Part shown: piece by piece, positions 25,511 through 32,812 of the stretch | Position numbering within the stretch: position 1 is the first letter of the stretch | Layout of the letters: each line of letters opens with the position of its first letter | The notes under the pieces: generated by a model | Told to the model about the DNA's origin: nothing | Databases searched by the model: none | What the model saw: the letters and a program-made list of their open reading frames with translations, nothing else | Made by a program: the position numbers and the translations under genes | Origin: Streptomyces sp. AcH 505 | GTDB lineage: Bacteria; Actinomycetota; Actinomycetes; Streptomycetales; Streptomycetaceae | Assembly: GCF_000818175.1 (NCBI RefSeq) | Contig: NZ_JTIY01000001.1 | Span: 5,464,119 to 5,510,388 of the forward strand | DNA length: 46,270 nt | Direction of reading: 5' to 3'

Positions 25511-26677
25511 TCAGGCGCCCCAGCCGGCCTGTTCGCCGCCGACACGCTCGGCGACGATCCGCTCGGCCCAGCCGCTCGCGCGGTAGGCGGCGACCGGATC
25601 GGGGTTCAGCCCCTGCTCCTCGCGCACCTCGGCGAGCAGCGGGCGTACGTCGGTGTTGTAGGCGTCCATCAGCACCGCGTTGGAGGCGAGCACATCACCG
25701 GAGCGCTGCGCGGCACGCAGTGCCTCGATGTCCACCAGCAGCGCCTTGGCCGTCGCCTCCTGCACGTTCATCACCGAACGGATGACGGCCGGGATCTTCG
25801 CCTCGATGTTGTGGCACTGGTCGAGCATGAAGGCGACGCCGGTCTCCGGGGCGAAGCCGCCGTTCTTGGCCACCTCGTGCAGGATCCGGAAGAGCTGGAA
25901 CGGGTCGGCCGCGCCCACCATCAGGTCGTCGTCGGCGTAGAAGCGCGAGTTGAAGTCGAAGCCGCCGAGCTTCCCCTGGCGCAGCAGGAACGCCACGATG
26001 AACTCGATGTTGGTGCCGGGCGCGTGGTGCCCGGTGTCCACCACGACCTGTGCCTTCTCGCCGAGGGTGAGGCAGTGCGCGTAGGACGTGCCCCAGTCCG
26101 GTACGTCGGTGGTGTAGAAGGCCGGTTCGAAGAGCTTGTACTCCAGCAGGATCCGCTGGTCGTCGCCGAGCCGCGCGTACACCTCGGCCAGCGCCTCGGC
26201 GAGCCGGTCCTGGCGCTCGACGATGTCGTCCTGGCCGGGGTAGTTGGTGCCGTCGGAGAACCAGAGCTTCAGGTCGTGCGAGCCCGTGACATCCATGATG
26301 TCGACGCACTCCAGCAGATGGGCGACGGCCTTGCGCCTGATCCGGGGGTCCGGGTTGGTCACGGACCCGAGCTTGAAGTCGTCGTCCTGGAAGACGTTGG
26401 CGTTGATCCCGCCGAGCCGCAGCCCCAGCTCCTGCGCGTGCTTCTTGAGCGCGCCGTAGTCGTCGACCTTGTCCCAGGGGATGTGCAGCGACACGACGGG
26501 GGCGACGCCGGTCGCCGCGTGCACCTGCGCCGCGTCGTTCAGCTTCTCGTACGGGTCCCTGGGGACCCCCTCCTGGGTGAAGACCTTGAACCGTGTGCCC
26601 GAGTTGCCGTACCCCCACGACGGGGTCTCGATCACCTGCGACTTCAGTGCGGCCTTCACGGTCGACAGGTCAGGCAT
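25511..26677 (-). CDS. rhaI: L-rhamnose isomerase
   Basis: A 388-residue metal-dependent TIM-barrel isomerase that converts L-rhamnose to L-rhamnulose. It matches the RhaI type found in Actinobacteria and Pseudomonas rather than E. coli RhaA: ETPSWGYGNSGTRFKVF, VSLHIPWDKVDDY, LKLWFSDGTNYPGQDD, LLEYKLFEPAFYTTDVPDWG, VVVDTGHHAPGTNIEFIVAFLL and FDFNSRFYADDDLMVGAADPF. The ATG at 26677 is preferred to a GTG two codons upstream because GGAG then has normal spacing. It is the first gene of the cluster, behind a TTGACA-18-TACCTT promoter and a LacI-like operator. No rhamnose transporter or mutarotase is in the window. Confidence 0.94.
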   Translation of the reverse strand: MPDLSTVKAALKSQVIETPSWGYGNSGTRFKVFTQEGVPRDPYEKLNDAAQVHAATGVAPVVSLHIPWDKVDDYGALKKHAQELGLRLGGINANVFQDDDFKLGSVTNPDPRIRRKAVAHLLECVDIMDVTGSHDLKLWFSDGTNYPGQDDIVERQDRLAEALAEVYARLGDDQRILLEYKLFEPAFYTTDVPDWGTSYAHCLTLGEKAQVVVDTGHHAPGTNIEFIVAFLLRQGKLGGFDFNSRFYADDDLMVGAADPFQLFRILHEVAKNGGFAPETGVAFMLDQCHNIEAKIPAVIRSVMNVQEATAKALLVDIEALRAAQRSGDVLASNAVLMDAYNTDVRPLLAEVREEQGLNPDPVAAYRASGWAERIVAERVGGEQAGWGA

Positions 26678-26707
26678 GCTCACTCCAGAGGCGAGGGCAG
26701 TAGGAGA

Positions 26708-26756
26708 TGAATCGATTCACACAGCGAAGGTAGGTCGCGTTCGAGCCGCCTGTCAA
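26708..26756 (-). promoter_or_regulatory. rhaI promoter with LacI-type operator
   Basis: Read leftward, TTGACA (26756-26751) and TACCTT (26732-26727) are separated by 18 bases, a good housekeeping promoter. The perfect 12-bp palindrome TGAATCGATTCA (26719-26708) follows seven bases after the -10 box, at or just after the transcription start, where a repressor would block initiation. The central CG is typical of LacI-family operators. The ribosome binding site and ATG follow 30 bases later. Confidence 0.78.
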
Positions 26757-26805
26757 GGAGGCTTCACGCCCATTCGGCCTGTGGTTGTTGTCGGTGAAGA
26801 CAGGT

Positions 26806-26818
26806 TTGAAACATTTCA
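26806..26818. promoter_or_regulatory. Second LacI-type site between rhaI and the urate operon
   Basis: TTGAAACATTTCA is the reverse complement of the site at 20622-20634. Its centre is 99 bp from the rhaI operator, a spacing that could allow a repressor loop. It also lies about 100 bases upstream of the rightward GTG at 26911 and about 30 bases ahead of a possible -10 box TATAGT (26847-26852), so it might instead affect that gene. The rest of 26678-26910 holds only promoter sequence. Confidence 0.55.
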
Positions 26819-26910
26819 CCACGGGTGGGGTTTTGGCCGGGCCGTCTATAGTCACCTGTTCCTGTCTTCCCTGATGCGGAGAAGCAGGTGAGGATGGCGG
26901 TGGAGGCACA

Positions 26911-27192
26911 GTGCGACTGAGAGTGGAATTCACGACCGAACCCTTCGATCTCGACGAGGCGCCCGCGCACGCGGTGGTGGCGCGCGAGGTCGTCCAAGGG
27001 GCTGATCTTGACGCGGTCGACGTCGGTCCGTTCGGCAACACGGCCGAAGGTGGTGCGGAAGAGGTGCTCGCGGCGGTCGGGACGCTGCTGCGTGAGTCGC
27101 TCGCTGCCGGCGCCACCCGGGTCTCGCTCCAGGTGAACGTGGTGGACGCCGCCGGCGCGGGCGAAGGCGCCGCCGGGGAGGGTGACCGGTGA
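26911..27192 (+). CDS. Small thiamine-binding/YkoF-like protein
   Basis: A 93-residue protein with no signal peptide or membrane segment. RLRVEFTTEPFDLDEAPAHA, a helix, GPFGNTAEGGAEEVLAAVGT and GATRVSLQVNVV fit the beta-alpha-beta pattern of the MTH1187/YkoF thiamine-binding fold, including the T-x-EG turn. This assignment rests on pattern only. The tail is Gly/Ala/Glu-rich. The GTG start has GGAGG four bases upstream, a short spacing; no better in-frame start is visible. The gene overlaps the next one (GTGATG at 27189-27194), so a small ligand-binding protein and a DNA-binding protein are made together. Inference: it may sense a purine or urate breakdown product. I cannot name a function. 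Confidence 0.65.
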   Translation: MRLRVEFTTEPFDLDEAPAHAVVAREVVQGADLDAVDVGPFGNTAEGGAEEVLAAVGTLLRESLAAGATRVSLQVNVVDAAGAGEGAAGEGDR

Positions 27193-27566
27193 TGGAGCCG
27201 CTCGATCACCCGTTCATCGCCGCGGTGAAGCCGCTGGTGGACGCCATGGGCGGCGAGCTGATGGCGCCCGGCGACGCGAGACCCGACGATGTCGTGCTGG
27301 CCTGGGAAGGCGCGGACGTCGTCGCCGTACGCCTGCCGCAGCTCGCCGACTCGCTCGACCACATCCTGGCGGCGCTGGAGCGCACGTACGGGATGCCGCT
27401 GGCCGACCTCGACCGTAAGTCCAAGCAGTCGGCGGTCCGGACCCTGGAGGCACGCGGTGCCTTTTCGGTACGCCACGGGGTGGAGACGGTGGCGAGCGCG
27501 CTCGGCGTCAGCCGTTTCACTGTGTACAACTACCTGAACAGGGCCAACGCGGCCGACAGCGACTAG
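27189..27566 (+). CDS. Small HTH_22 (YheO-type) transcriptional regulator
   Basis: A 125-residue DNA-binding protein. The C-terminal half, KQSAVRTLEARGAFSVRHGV followed by ETVASALGVSRFTVYNYLNR, is the helix-turn-helix of YheO-type regulators (HTH_22). The N-terminal 60 residues (PFIAAVKPLVDAMGGELMAP, VVLAWEGADVVAVRLPQ) look like a shortened PAS-like sensor of the same family. Start is either GTG 27189 or ATG 27192; both overlap the preceding stop, and GGAGG is at 27177-27181. Its position just ahead of uraD-uraH-uricase makes it a candidate urate-pathway regulator, in addition to the IclR protein further along. It could act on the CAACAAASTGTTGACG element, but this is conjecture. Confidence 0.75.
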   Translation: MMEPLDHPFIAAVKPLVDAMGGELMAPGDARPDDVVLAWEGADVVAVRLPQLADSLDHILAALERTYGMPLADLDRKSKQSAVRTLEARGAFSVRHGVETVASALGVSRFTVYNYLNRANAADSD

Positions 27567-27618
27567 CGCCGGTCCGGCGGACGGGTCCTGGTCCGGCGGG
27601 AGGACGCGGGTTCGCGAG

Positions 27619-27662
27619 ATTTCAACAAAGTGTTGACGTGTTGTTGTTCGGGGCGTTAGCTA
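27619..27662 (+). promoter_or_regulatory. uraD-uraH-uricase promoter with shared element
   Basis: The element spans 27619-27639, with inverted arms CAACA and TGTTG, and differs from the katA element at one of 21 positions. Its right arm includes TTGACG (27633-27638), a -35 box; TAGCTA (27657-27662) after 18 bases is a weak -10. The GTG of uraD is 36 bases later. The preceding 50 bases contain the 10-mer GGTCCGGCGG twice (27571 and 27590). Confidence 0.72.
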
Positions 27663-27697
27663 TGCGGAGCCCGTCCAGCACAGCCACGGAGGCTCCC

Positions 27698-28213
27698 GTG
27701 ACGTATCGCCAGCCGCCGGGTCTCACCCGGTTCAACACCTTGCCCGACGCGGCGGCCACCGCCGCGCTGCGTGAGGTGTGCGCCGCCCCCGCCTGGGGGA
27801 GCAGCCTGCTCGCGGAGCGTCCCTACGCCACCGTGGACGCGCTGCTCACCGCCGCCGACCGGGCGACGGCCGACCTGTCCGACGCTTCTCTCGCCGAGGC
27901 GATGGCGGGTCATCCGCCGATCGGCCGGCCCAAGCCGGGCGATCCCGCCTCGGCCAGGGAACAGCGCGGGATGGCGGACGCCTCCGAGGCGCTGAGGACC
28001 GAGATGCTCGAACTGAATCTGGCCTACCAGGAGAGGTTCGGACATGTCTTCCTGATCTGCGCGACCGGCGCCACCGGCGAGCAGATGCGGGACGCGCTGC
28101 GGACCCGGTCGGGTCATACGCCCGAGCAGGAGCGTGCGATCGTGCGCACCGAACTGGGCAAGATCAACCGTATCCGGCTGACCCGTCTCGTGGCGGCCGG
28201 AGAAGAGGAGTGA
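27698..28213 (+). CDS. uraD: 2-oxo-4-hydroxy-4-carboxy-5-ureidoimidazoline (OHCU) decarboxylase
   Basis: A 171-residue helical enzyme that performs the last step of urate oxidation, converting OHCU to S-(+)-allantoin. LTRFNTLPDAAATAALREVC is the family N-terminus. AGH72PPIGRP carries the catalytic histidine and E88 in SAREQRGM the partner acid. FGHVFLICATG and the C-terminal ELGKINRIRLTRLV are also conserved. The start is the GTG at 27698, which has GGAGG five bases upstream; a longer frame starting at 27638 would run through the promoter. First gene of the operon uraD-uraH-uricase, with only four bases to the next start. Confidence 0.94.
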   Translation: MTYRQPPGLTRFNTLPDAAATAALREVCAAPAWGSSLLAERPYATVDALLTAADRATADLSDASLAEAMAGHPPIGRPKPGDPASAREQRGMADASEALRTEMLELNLAYQERFGHVFLICATGATGEQMRDALRTRSGHTPEQERAIVRTELGKINRIRLTRLVAAGEEE

Positions 28214-28217
28214 GGTC

Positions 28218-28625
28218 TTGAGCACCGACACCACCGCCTCGGTGTCCACGCACATCCTGGACACCAGCGTCGGACGCCCGGCGTCCGGCGTCCGGATCGA
28301 CCTCGCCGCCCGCAGCGGCGCGGCCGGCGACTGGGTGGCGCTCGGCGGCTCCGCGACGGACCCCGACGGGCGCTGCAAGGACCTGCCGGCGCTGCCGGCG
28401 GGCACCACGCACGTACGACTCGACTTCGCGACCGAGGCGTACTTCACCGAACACACCGAACACACAGACAGGCGAGCCGAGGCACAGCAGGACGCCCCCG
28501 CGCTACGGGACAGCGGTGCGTTTTTCCCGGAGGTGGCGATCACATTCAGCGTCAACCCCGGCGAGCACTATCATGTACCGCTGCTGCTCAACCCGTTCGG
28601 CTACTCCGTTTACAGAGGGAGCTAG
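28218..28625 (+). CDS. uraH: 5-hydroxyisourate hydrolase (transthyretin-like)
   Basis: A 135-residue transthyretin-fold enzyme that hydrolyses 5-hydroxyisourate to OHCU. It shows the N-terminal STH12ILDTSVGRPASGV segment, a central beta core, GEHYHVPLLLNPFGYSVY and the diagnostic C-terminal YRGS. Between about 76 and 100 there is a charged insert (TEHTEHTDRRAEAQQDAPAL) that lengthens the protein beyond the usual 110-120 residues. The start codon is TTG at 28218, with AGGAG seven bases upstream. The gene lies four bases after uraD and three bases before the uricase gene. Confidence 0.95.
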   Translation: MSTDTTASVSTHILDTSVGRPASGVRIDLAARSGAAGDWVALGGSATDPDGRCKDLPALPAGTTHVRLDFATEAYFTEHTEHTDRRAEAQQDAPALRDSGAFFPEVAITFSVNPGEHYHVPLLLNPFGYSVYRGS

Positions 28626-28628
28626 CAG

Positions 28629-29552
28629 ATGCCCACGATTCTCGGCCAGAACCAGTACGGCAAAGCGGAGAACCGCGTCGTCAAGATCACGCGGGACGGC
28701 GACACCCACCACATCAAGGACCTGAACGTCTCCGTCGCCCTCTCCGGCGAGATGGAGGACGTCCACTACTCGGGCTCCAACGCCAACGTCCTGCCGACCG
28801 ACACCACCAAGAACACGGTGTACGCGTTCGCCAAGGAGCACGGCATAGAGTCCGCCGAGCAGTTCGGCATCCATCTGGCCCGGCACTTCGTGGCCAGCCA
28901 GGAGCAGATCCACCAGGCGCGCATCAGGATCGAGGAGTACGCCTGGGACCGCATCGCGACCTCGGACGGCAACTCGCAGTTCATCGGGGCCGACGAGGTC
29001 AGGCATTCCTTCGTCCGCAAGGGCCAGGAGACCCGGGTCAGCCAGATCACCTACGACGGTGAGTCCTGGCAGATCATCTCGGGCCTCAAGGACCTGACGG
29101 TGCTCAACTCGACCAACTCCGAGTTCTGGGGTTACGCCAAGGACAAGTACACGACGCTGCCCGAGGCCTACGACCGGATACTCGCCACCCAGGTCGCCGC
29201 CAAGTGGCGCTACAACTGGACCTCCGACGACCAGCGCATGCCGAACTGGGACAAGTCGTACGAGCAGGCGAAGAAGCACATGCTCCAGGCCTTCGCCGAG
29301 ACGTACTCGCTCTCGCTCCAGCAGACGATGTACCAGATGGGTTCGCGGATCATCAACAGCCGCAGCGAGATCGACGAGATCCGTTTCTCGCTCCCCAACA
29401 AGCACCATTTCCTGGTGGATCTGGAGCCGTTCGGGCTCAAGAACGAGAACGAGGTGTACTACGCGGCCGACCGGCCGTACGGCCTGATCGAGGCGACCAT
29501 CCTCCGGGACGGTGTCGAGCCGCAGATCCCGGTCGACCTGACCAACCTCTGA
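28629..29552 (+). CDS. uox: Uricase (factor-independent urate hydroxylase)
   Basis: A 307-residue cofactor-free oxidase of the T-fold superfamily. It oxidises urate with O2 to 5-hydroxyisourate and releases H2O2. K12 in NQYGKAENR and T57-D58 in NVLPTDTTKNTVY correspond to the catalytic Lys-Thr pair and the substrate-binding Asp of fungal uricase. QFGIHLARHFVASQEQIHQA, the tail segment IDEIRFSLPNKHHFLVDLEP and ENEVYYAADRPYGLIEAT are also conserved. Third gene of its operon; the ATG is three bases after the uraH stop. The peroxide it makes explains why the katA promoter shares its control element. Confidence 0.97.
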   Translation: MPTILGQNQYGKAENRVVKITRDGDTHHIKDLNVSVALSGEMEDVHYSGSNANVLPTDTTKNTVYAFAKEHGIESAEQFGIHLARHFVASQEQIHQARIRIEEYAWDRIATSDGNSQFIGADEVRHSFVRKGQETRVSQITYDGESWQIISGLKDLTVLNSTNSEFWGYAKDKYTTLPEAYDRILATQVAAKWRYNWTSDDQRMPNWDKSYEQAKKHMLQAFAETYSLSLQQTMYQMGSRIINSRSEIDEIRFSLPNKHHFLVDLEPFGLKNENEVYYAADRPYGLIEATILRDGVEPQIPVDLTNL

Positions 29553-29586
29553 CACAGCGTCACCCCTCGGCGCGCGCGCCGGCGTC

Positions 29587-29620
29587 GGCCCCCGGGAGTT
29601 CCTTCCCGCTCCCGGGGGCC
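29587..29620 (+). terminator. Terminator after the uricase operon
   Basis: GGCCCCCGGGAG (29587-29598) and CTCCCGGGGGCC (29609-29620) form a perfect 12-bp stem with a 10-base loop, 34 bases after the uricase stop. The remaining gap to 29733 carries only an AAGAGGAA ribosome binding site for the next gene and no visible operator. Confidence 0.82.
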
Positions 29621-29733
29621 ACCAGAGGGGGAGCGGGGGCATCTGCGCACCCTGGACCCGGTCGTCACCCCGCTCGACCCCCGGGCCCGTAAGAATCCGG
29701 GCCGCAGGCCCGACTTCAGGAAGAGGAACCACC

Positions 29734-31110
29734 ATGACGGCTTCGCGCATCGTCATCGAGAACTGTGCCATCGCGACCGTGGACGCCCAGGACACCGAGT
29801 ACGCCTCGGGCCATGTCGTCATCGCGGGCGACCGCGTCGAGTCGGTCGGCGCCGGACCCGCCCCGCAGGGCCTCGCCGACGTCGTCCGCCGGATCGACGG
29901 CACCGGTCATCTCCTCACCCCTGGCCTGGTCAACACGCACCACCACTTCTACCAGTGGATCACCCGCGGGCTCGCCACCGACCACAACCTCTTCAACTGG
30001 CTCGTCGCGCTCTACCCGACCTGGGCGCGGATCGACGAACCGATGGTGCGCGCCGCCGCGCAGGGCTCCCTCGCGATGCTGGCCCGCGGCGGTGTCACCA
30101 CCGCCATGGACCACCACTACGTCTACCCGCGCGGCTCGGGCGATCTGACCGGCGCCATCATCGGGGCGGCCAAGGAGACCGGCGTACGGTTCACCCTCGC
30201 GCGTGGCTCCATGGACCGCGGCGAGTCGGACGGCGGACTGCCGCCGGACTTCGCCGTCGAGACGCTCGAAGGCGCCCTGGCCGCGACCGAGGAGACCGTC
30301 GACACCTACCACGACGCCTCGTTCGACGCGATGACCCAGATCGCCGTCGCCCCCTGCTCGCCCTTCTCCGTCACCACCGAACTGATGAAGCAGGGCGCCG
30401 AGTTGGCCCGCCGCAAGGGGGTCAGGCTGCACACCCACGGCAGCGAGACGGTCGAGGAGGAGCAGTTCTGCAAGGAACTGTTCGGCATGGGACCCACCGA
30501 CTACTTCGAGTCGACGGGCTGGCTCGGCTCCGACGTGTGGATGGCGCACTGCGTCCACATGAACGACTCCGACATCGCCGCCTTCGCCCGCACGGGCACC
30601 GGTGTGGCGCACTGCCCGTCGTCCAACGCCCGCCTGGCCGCCGGGATCGCACGCGTCCCCGACATGCTCGCCGCCGGTGTACCGGTCGGCCTCGGGGTGG
30701 ACGGCACGGCCTCCAACGAGTCCGGCGAACTCCACACCGAACTGCGCAACGCCCTGCTCATCAACCGCCTCGGCGCCCACCGCGAAGCGGCGCTCAACGC
30801 CCGGCAGGCACTGCGCCTCGGTACCTACGGCGGGGCCCAAGTGCTGGGCCGCGCCGACCAGATCGGCTCCGTCGAGGCCGGCAAACTCGCCGACCTCGTG
30901 CTCTGGAAGCTGGACACCGTCGCCCACTCCTCCATCGCCGACCCGGTGACCGCACTGGTCTTCGGCGCTGCGGCCCCCGTCACCCTCTCGCTGGTCGGCG
31001 GCAGGACCGTCGTCGAGGACAACCACCTCACCACGGTGGACGAGGACGCCGTCGCCCGCTCGACCCGCAGCGAGGCCCGACGGCTCGCGAGGATCGCCGC
31101 CGACGGCTGA
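29734..31110 (+). CDS. 8-oxoguanine deaminase-type amidohydrolase
   Basis: A 458-residue metal-dependent amidohydrolase. Metal ligands visible: H69-x-H71 (NTHHHFYQW), H233/H235 region (LHTHGSETVEEE), a histidine in WMAHCVHMN and D323 (LGVDGTASNESGEL). The combination HHHFYQWITRG, HTHGSE, HCPSSNARLAAG and VDGTASNE fits the 8-oxoguanine deaminase family, which turns 8-oxoguanine (or related aminopurines) into urate, rather than guanine deaminase GuaD. Its position between uricase and a purine permease supports a purine substrate and gives a direct route into urate. The ATG has AAGAGGAA upstream. It has its own transcription unit, because a terminator precedes it and hairpins follow it. Confidence 0.9.
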   Translation: MTASRIVIENCAIATVDAQDTEYASGHVVIAGDRVESVGAGPAPQGLADVVRRIDGTGHLLTPGLVNTHHHFYQWITRGLATDHNLFNWLVALYPTWARIDEPMVRAAAQGSLAMLARGGVTTAMDHHYVYPRGSGDLTGAIIGAAKETGVRFTLARGSMDRGESDGGLPPDFAVETLEGALAATEETVDTYHDASFDAMTQIAVAPCSPFSVTTELMKQGAELARRKGVRLHTHGSETVEEEQFCKELFGMGPTDYFESTGWLGSDVWMAHCVHMNDSDIAAFARTGTGVAHCPSSNARLAAGIARVPDMLAAGVPVGLGVDGTASNESGELHTELRNALLINRLGAHREAALNARQALRLGTYGGAQVLGRADQIGSVEAGKLADLVLWKLDTVAHSSIADPVTALVFGAAAPVTLSLVGGRTVVEDNHLTTVDEDAVARSTRSEARRLARIAADG

Positions 31111-31124
31111 TCCCCCCTGGAAGT

Positions 31125-31232
31125 CCGGTCGGGGGGGACGGCCCCCGACCGGAGCCGTGGACCCGTTCAGGGTCCACGGGCAGCCGCGCCCGGGAGGCGC
31201 CGCGCCGCATAGCGGTACGGCCGCCTCCCGGG
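31125..31232. terminator. Three consecutive hairpins between deaminase and permease genes
   Basis: Stem 1: 31125-31135 / 31142-31152 (11 bp). Stem 2: CCGTGGACCC 31155-31164 / GGGTCCACGG 31170-31179 (10 bp, five-base loop). Stem 3: CCCGGGAGGCG 31189-31199 / CGCCTCCCGGG 31222-31232 (11 bp). The first two look like a tandem terminator for the deaminase gene. The third may belong to the permease leader. The rest of the 238-bp gap (to 31348) contains the permease promoter, which I cannot place, and its ribosome binding site. Confidence 0.7.
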
Positions 31233-31348
31233 ACGGTGAAACGTGTCTTCGTCCATGCCCGCACGCATGCGAGTACGCGCGCATCATGTCTCCACCTCCC
31301 TGATACCCGCGTCACCGACGACGCGTAACCGACCGGAGGAACATCCCC

Positions 31349-32785
31349 GTGGCAGACCGGACACAGCACGTCGAAACACCGCCCGCCGACACACCATCCC
31401 CCGGAGCGCCATCCGCGGACCAACAGCCCCCGAAGACACACCCGGTGGACGAAACGCTCCCGCCGCTCAAGATGGTCACCAGCGGACTGCAGCACGTGGC
31501 CGCGATGTACGCGGGCGTCGTCGCCCCGCCCATGATCGTGGGGCCCGCCGTGGGTCTCGACGCGAAGGACACCGCCTTTCTGATGGGCGCGAGTCTCTTC
31601 ACCGCCGGTATCGCCACCCTGCTCCAGACCCTCGGGTTCTGGAAGGTCGGCGCCCGGCTCCCCTTCGTCAACGGCGTCTCGTTCGCCGGCGTGACCCCGA
31701 TGGTCGCCATCGCCAAGGACAGGGGAGCCGACGGACTCACCGTCATCTTCGGCGCGATCATCGTCGCCAGCCTGCTCGGGCTCGTCGTCACGCCGTACTT
31801 CTCGAAGCTCGTGCGCTTCTTCCCACCGGTCGTCACCGGCACGGTCATCACCCTGATAGGGGTCTCGCTGCTGCCCGTCGCCTTCGACTGGGCGCAGGGC
31901 GGCTCGGCCGCCGGGGCTGACCGCGGCTCGATGCGTGATCTCGGCATGGCCGGGCTGACCTTGCTGATCGTGCTCGTGCTGCGCAAGGTGCTGCGCGGCT
32001 TCCTCCAGCAGATCGCCATCCTGCTCGGTCTGGTCGCCGGCACGCTCATCGCCGTACCGCTGGGGATGACCAACCTCGACGCGATCAGGGGCGCGGGTCT
32101 CGTCGGCTTCCCGACGCCGTTCCACTTCGGCGCACCGCACTTCGAGGCCGCCGCCATCGTCTCCATGTGTGTCGTCATGCTCGTCTGTATGACGGAGTCG
32201 ACGGCCGACATGCTGGCGCTCGGCAAGATAGTCGAGCGGCCCGCCGGCCGGCGGACCATCCTCGGCGGGCTGCGTGCCGACACCGTGGGCAGCGCGATCA
32301 GTCCGCTGTTCAACGGCTTCATGTGCAGCGCCTTCGCGCAGAACATCGGGCTCGTCGCGATGACGAAGGTGCGCAGCCGGTTCGTCGTCGCCACCGGCGG
32401 CGGCATTCTCGTGCTGCTCGGGCTGTGTCCCGTCCTGGCGTCGGTGATCGCGCTCGTACCGCTGCCGGTGCTCGGCGGCGCGGGGATCGTCCTGTTCGGC
32501 TCGGTGGCGGCGAGCGGGGTACAGACCCTGGCCTCCGCCGCCCTGGAGAAGGGCGAGAACGCCCTGATCGTGGCCGTCGCGCTGGGCATCGGACTGATAC
32601 CGATAGCGGCCCCCGACTTCTACCACGCCTTCCCGAAGGACCTGATGGTCATCTTCGACTCGGGCATCAGCACCGGCTGCGTCGTCGCCATCGCGCTCAA
32701 TCTCGCCTTCAACCACCTTGGTGCGAAGGAGAGTTCACCGCCGGTGCCGGAAACCGACAGTGTGCTCAGCGCCGTGCAGGGCTGA
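31349..32785 (+). CDS. NCS2/NAT-family purine permease (xanthine/urate:cation symporter)
   Basis: A 478-residue membrane protein with about 14 hydrophobic segments after a 40-residue Pro-rich cytoplasmic tail. The first helix has the conserved LQHVAAMYAGVVAPP. Helix 8 has CMTESTADMLALG, and the NAT signature appears as QNIGLVAMTK, the form seen in xanthine and urate carriers (UapA, UacT, XanQ type). It should import urate or xanthine with a cation. Start GTG at 31349 with CGGAGGA eight bases upstream. It follows the deaminase and urate genes, so it is most likely the uptake system for this pathway. Substrate preference between urate and xanthine cannot be settled from sequence. Confidence 0.92.
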   Translation: MADRTQHVETPPADTPSPGAPSADQQPPKTHPVDETLPPLKMVTSGLQHVAAMYAGVVAPPMIVGPAVGLDAKDTAFLMGASLFTAGIATLLQTLGFWKVGARLPFVNGVSFAGVTPMVAIAKDRGADGLTVIFGAIIVASLLGLVVTPYFSKLVRFFPPVVTGTVITLIGVSLLPVAFDWAQGGSAAGADRGSMRDLGMAGLTLLIVLVLRKVLRGFLQQIAILLGLVAGTLIAVPLGMTNLDAIRGAGLVGFPTPFHFGAPHFEAAAIVSMCVVMLVCMTESTADMLALGKIVERPAGRRTILGGLRADTVGSAISPLFNGFMCSAFAQNIGLVAMTKVRSRFVVATGGGILVLLGLCPVLASVIALVPLPVLGGAGIVLFGSVAASGVQTLASAALEKGENALIVAVALGIGLIPIAAPDFYHAFPKDLMVIFDSGISTGCVVAIALNLAFNHLGAKESSPPVPETDSVLSAVQG

Positions 32786-32812
32786 GCACACCGACGGTCT
32801 GTTGACGGGGCG

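Noticed and set aside
23086..25785. Very long rightward frame (about 900 codons) across rhaB, rhaD and rhaI
   Set aside because: Antisense to three clear enzymes; no recognisable domain and biased composition.
31111..31348. Purine or xanthine riboswitch before the permease
   Set aside because: The three hairpins do not form the three-way junction or conserved loops of the known purine riboswitches; kept only as unexplained structure.
31028..32716. Long open frame antisense to the purine permease
   Set aside because: Asp/Glu/Gly/Arg-rich low-complexity translation, typical of the complement of a membrane-protein gene.
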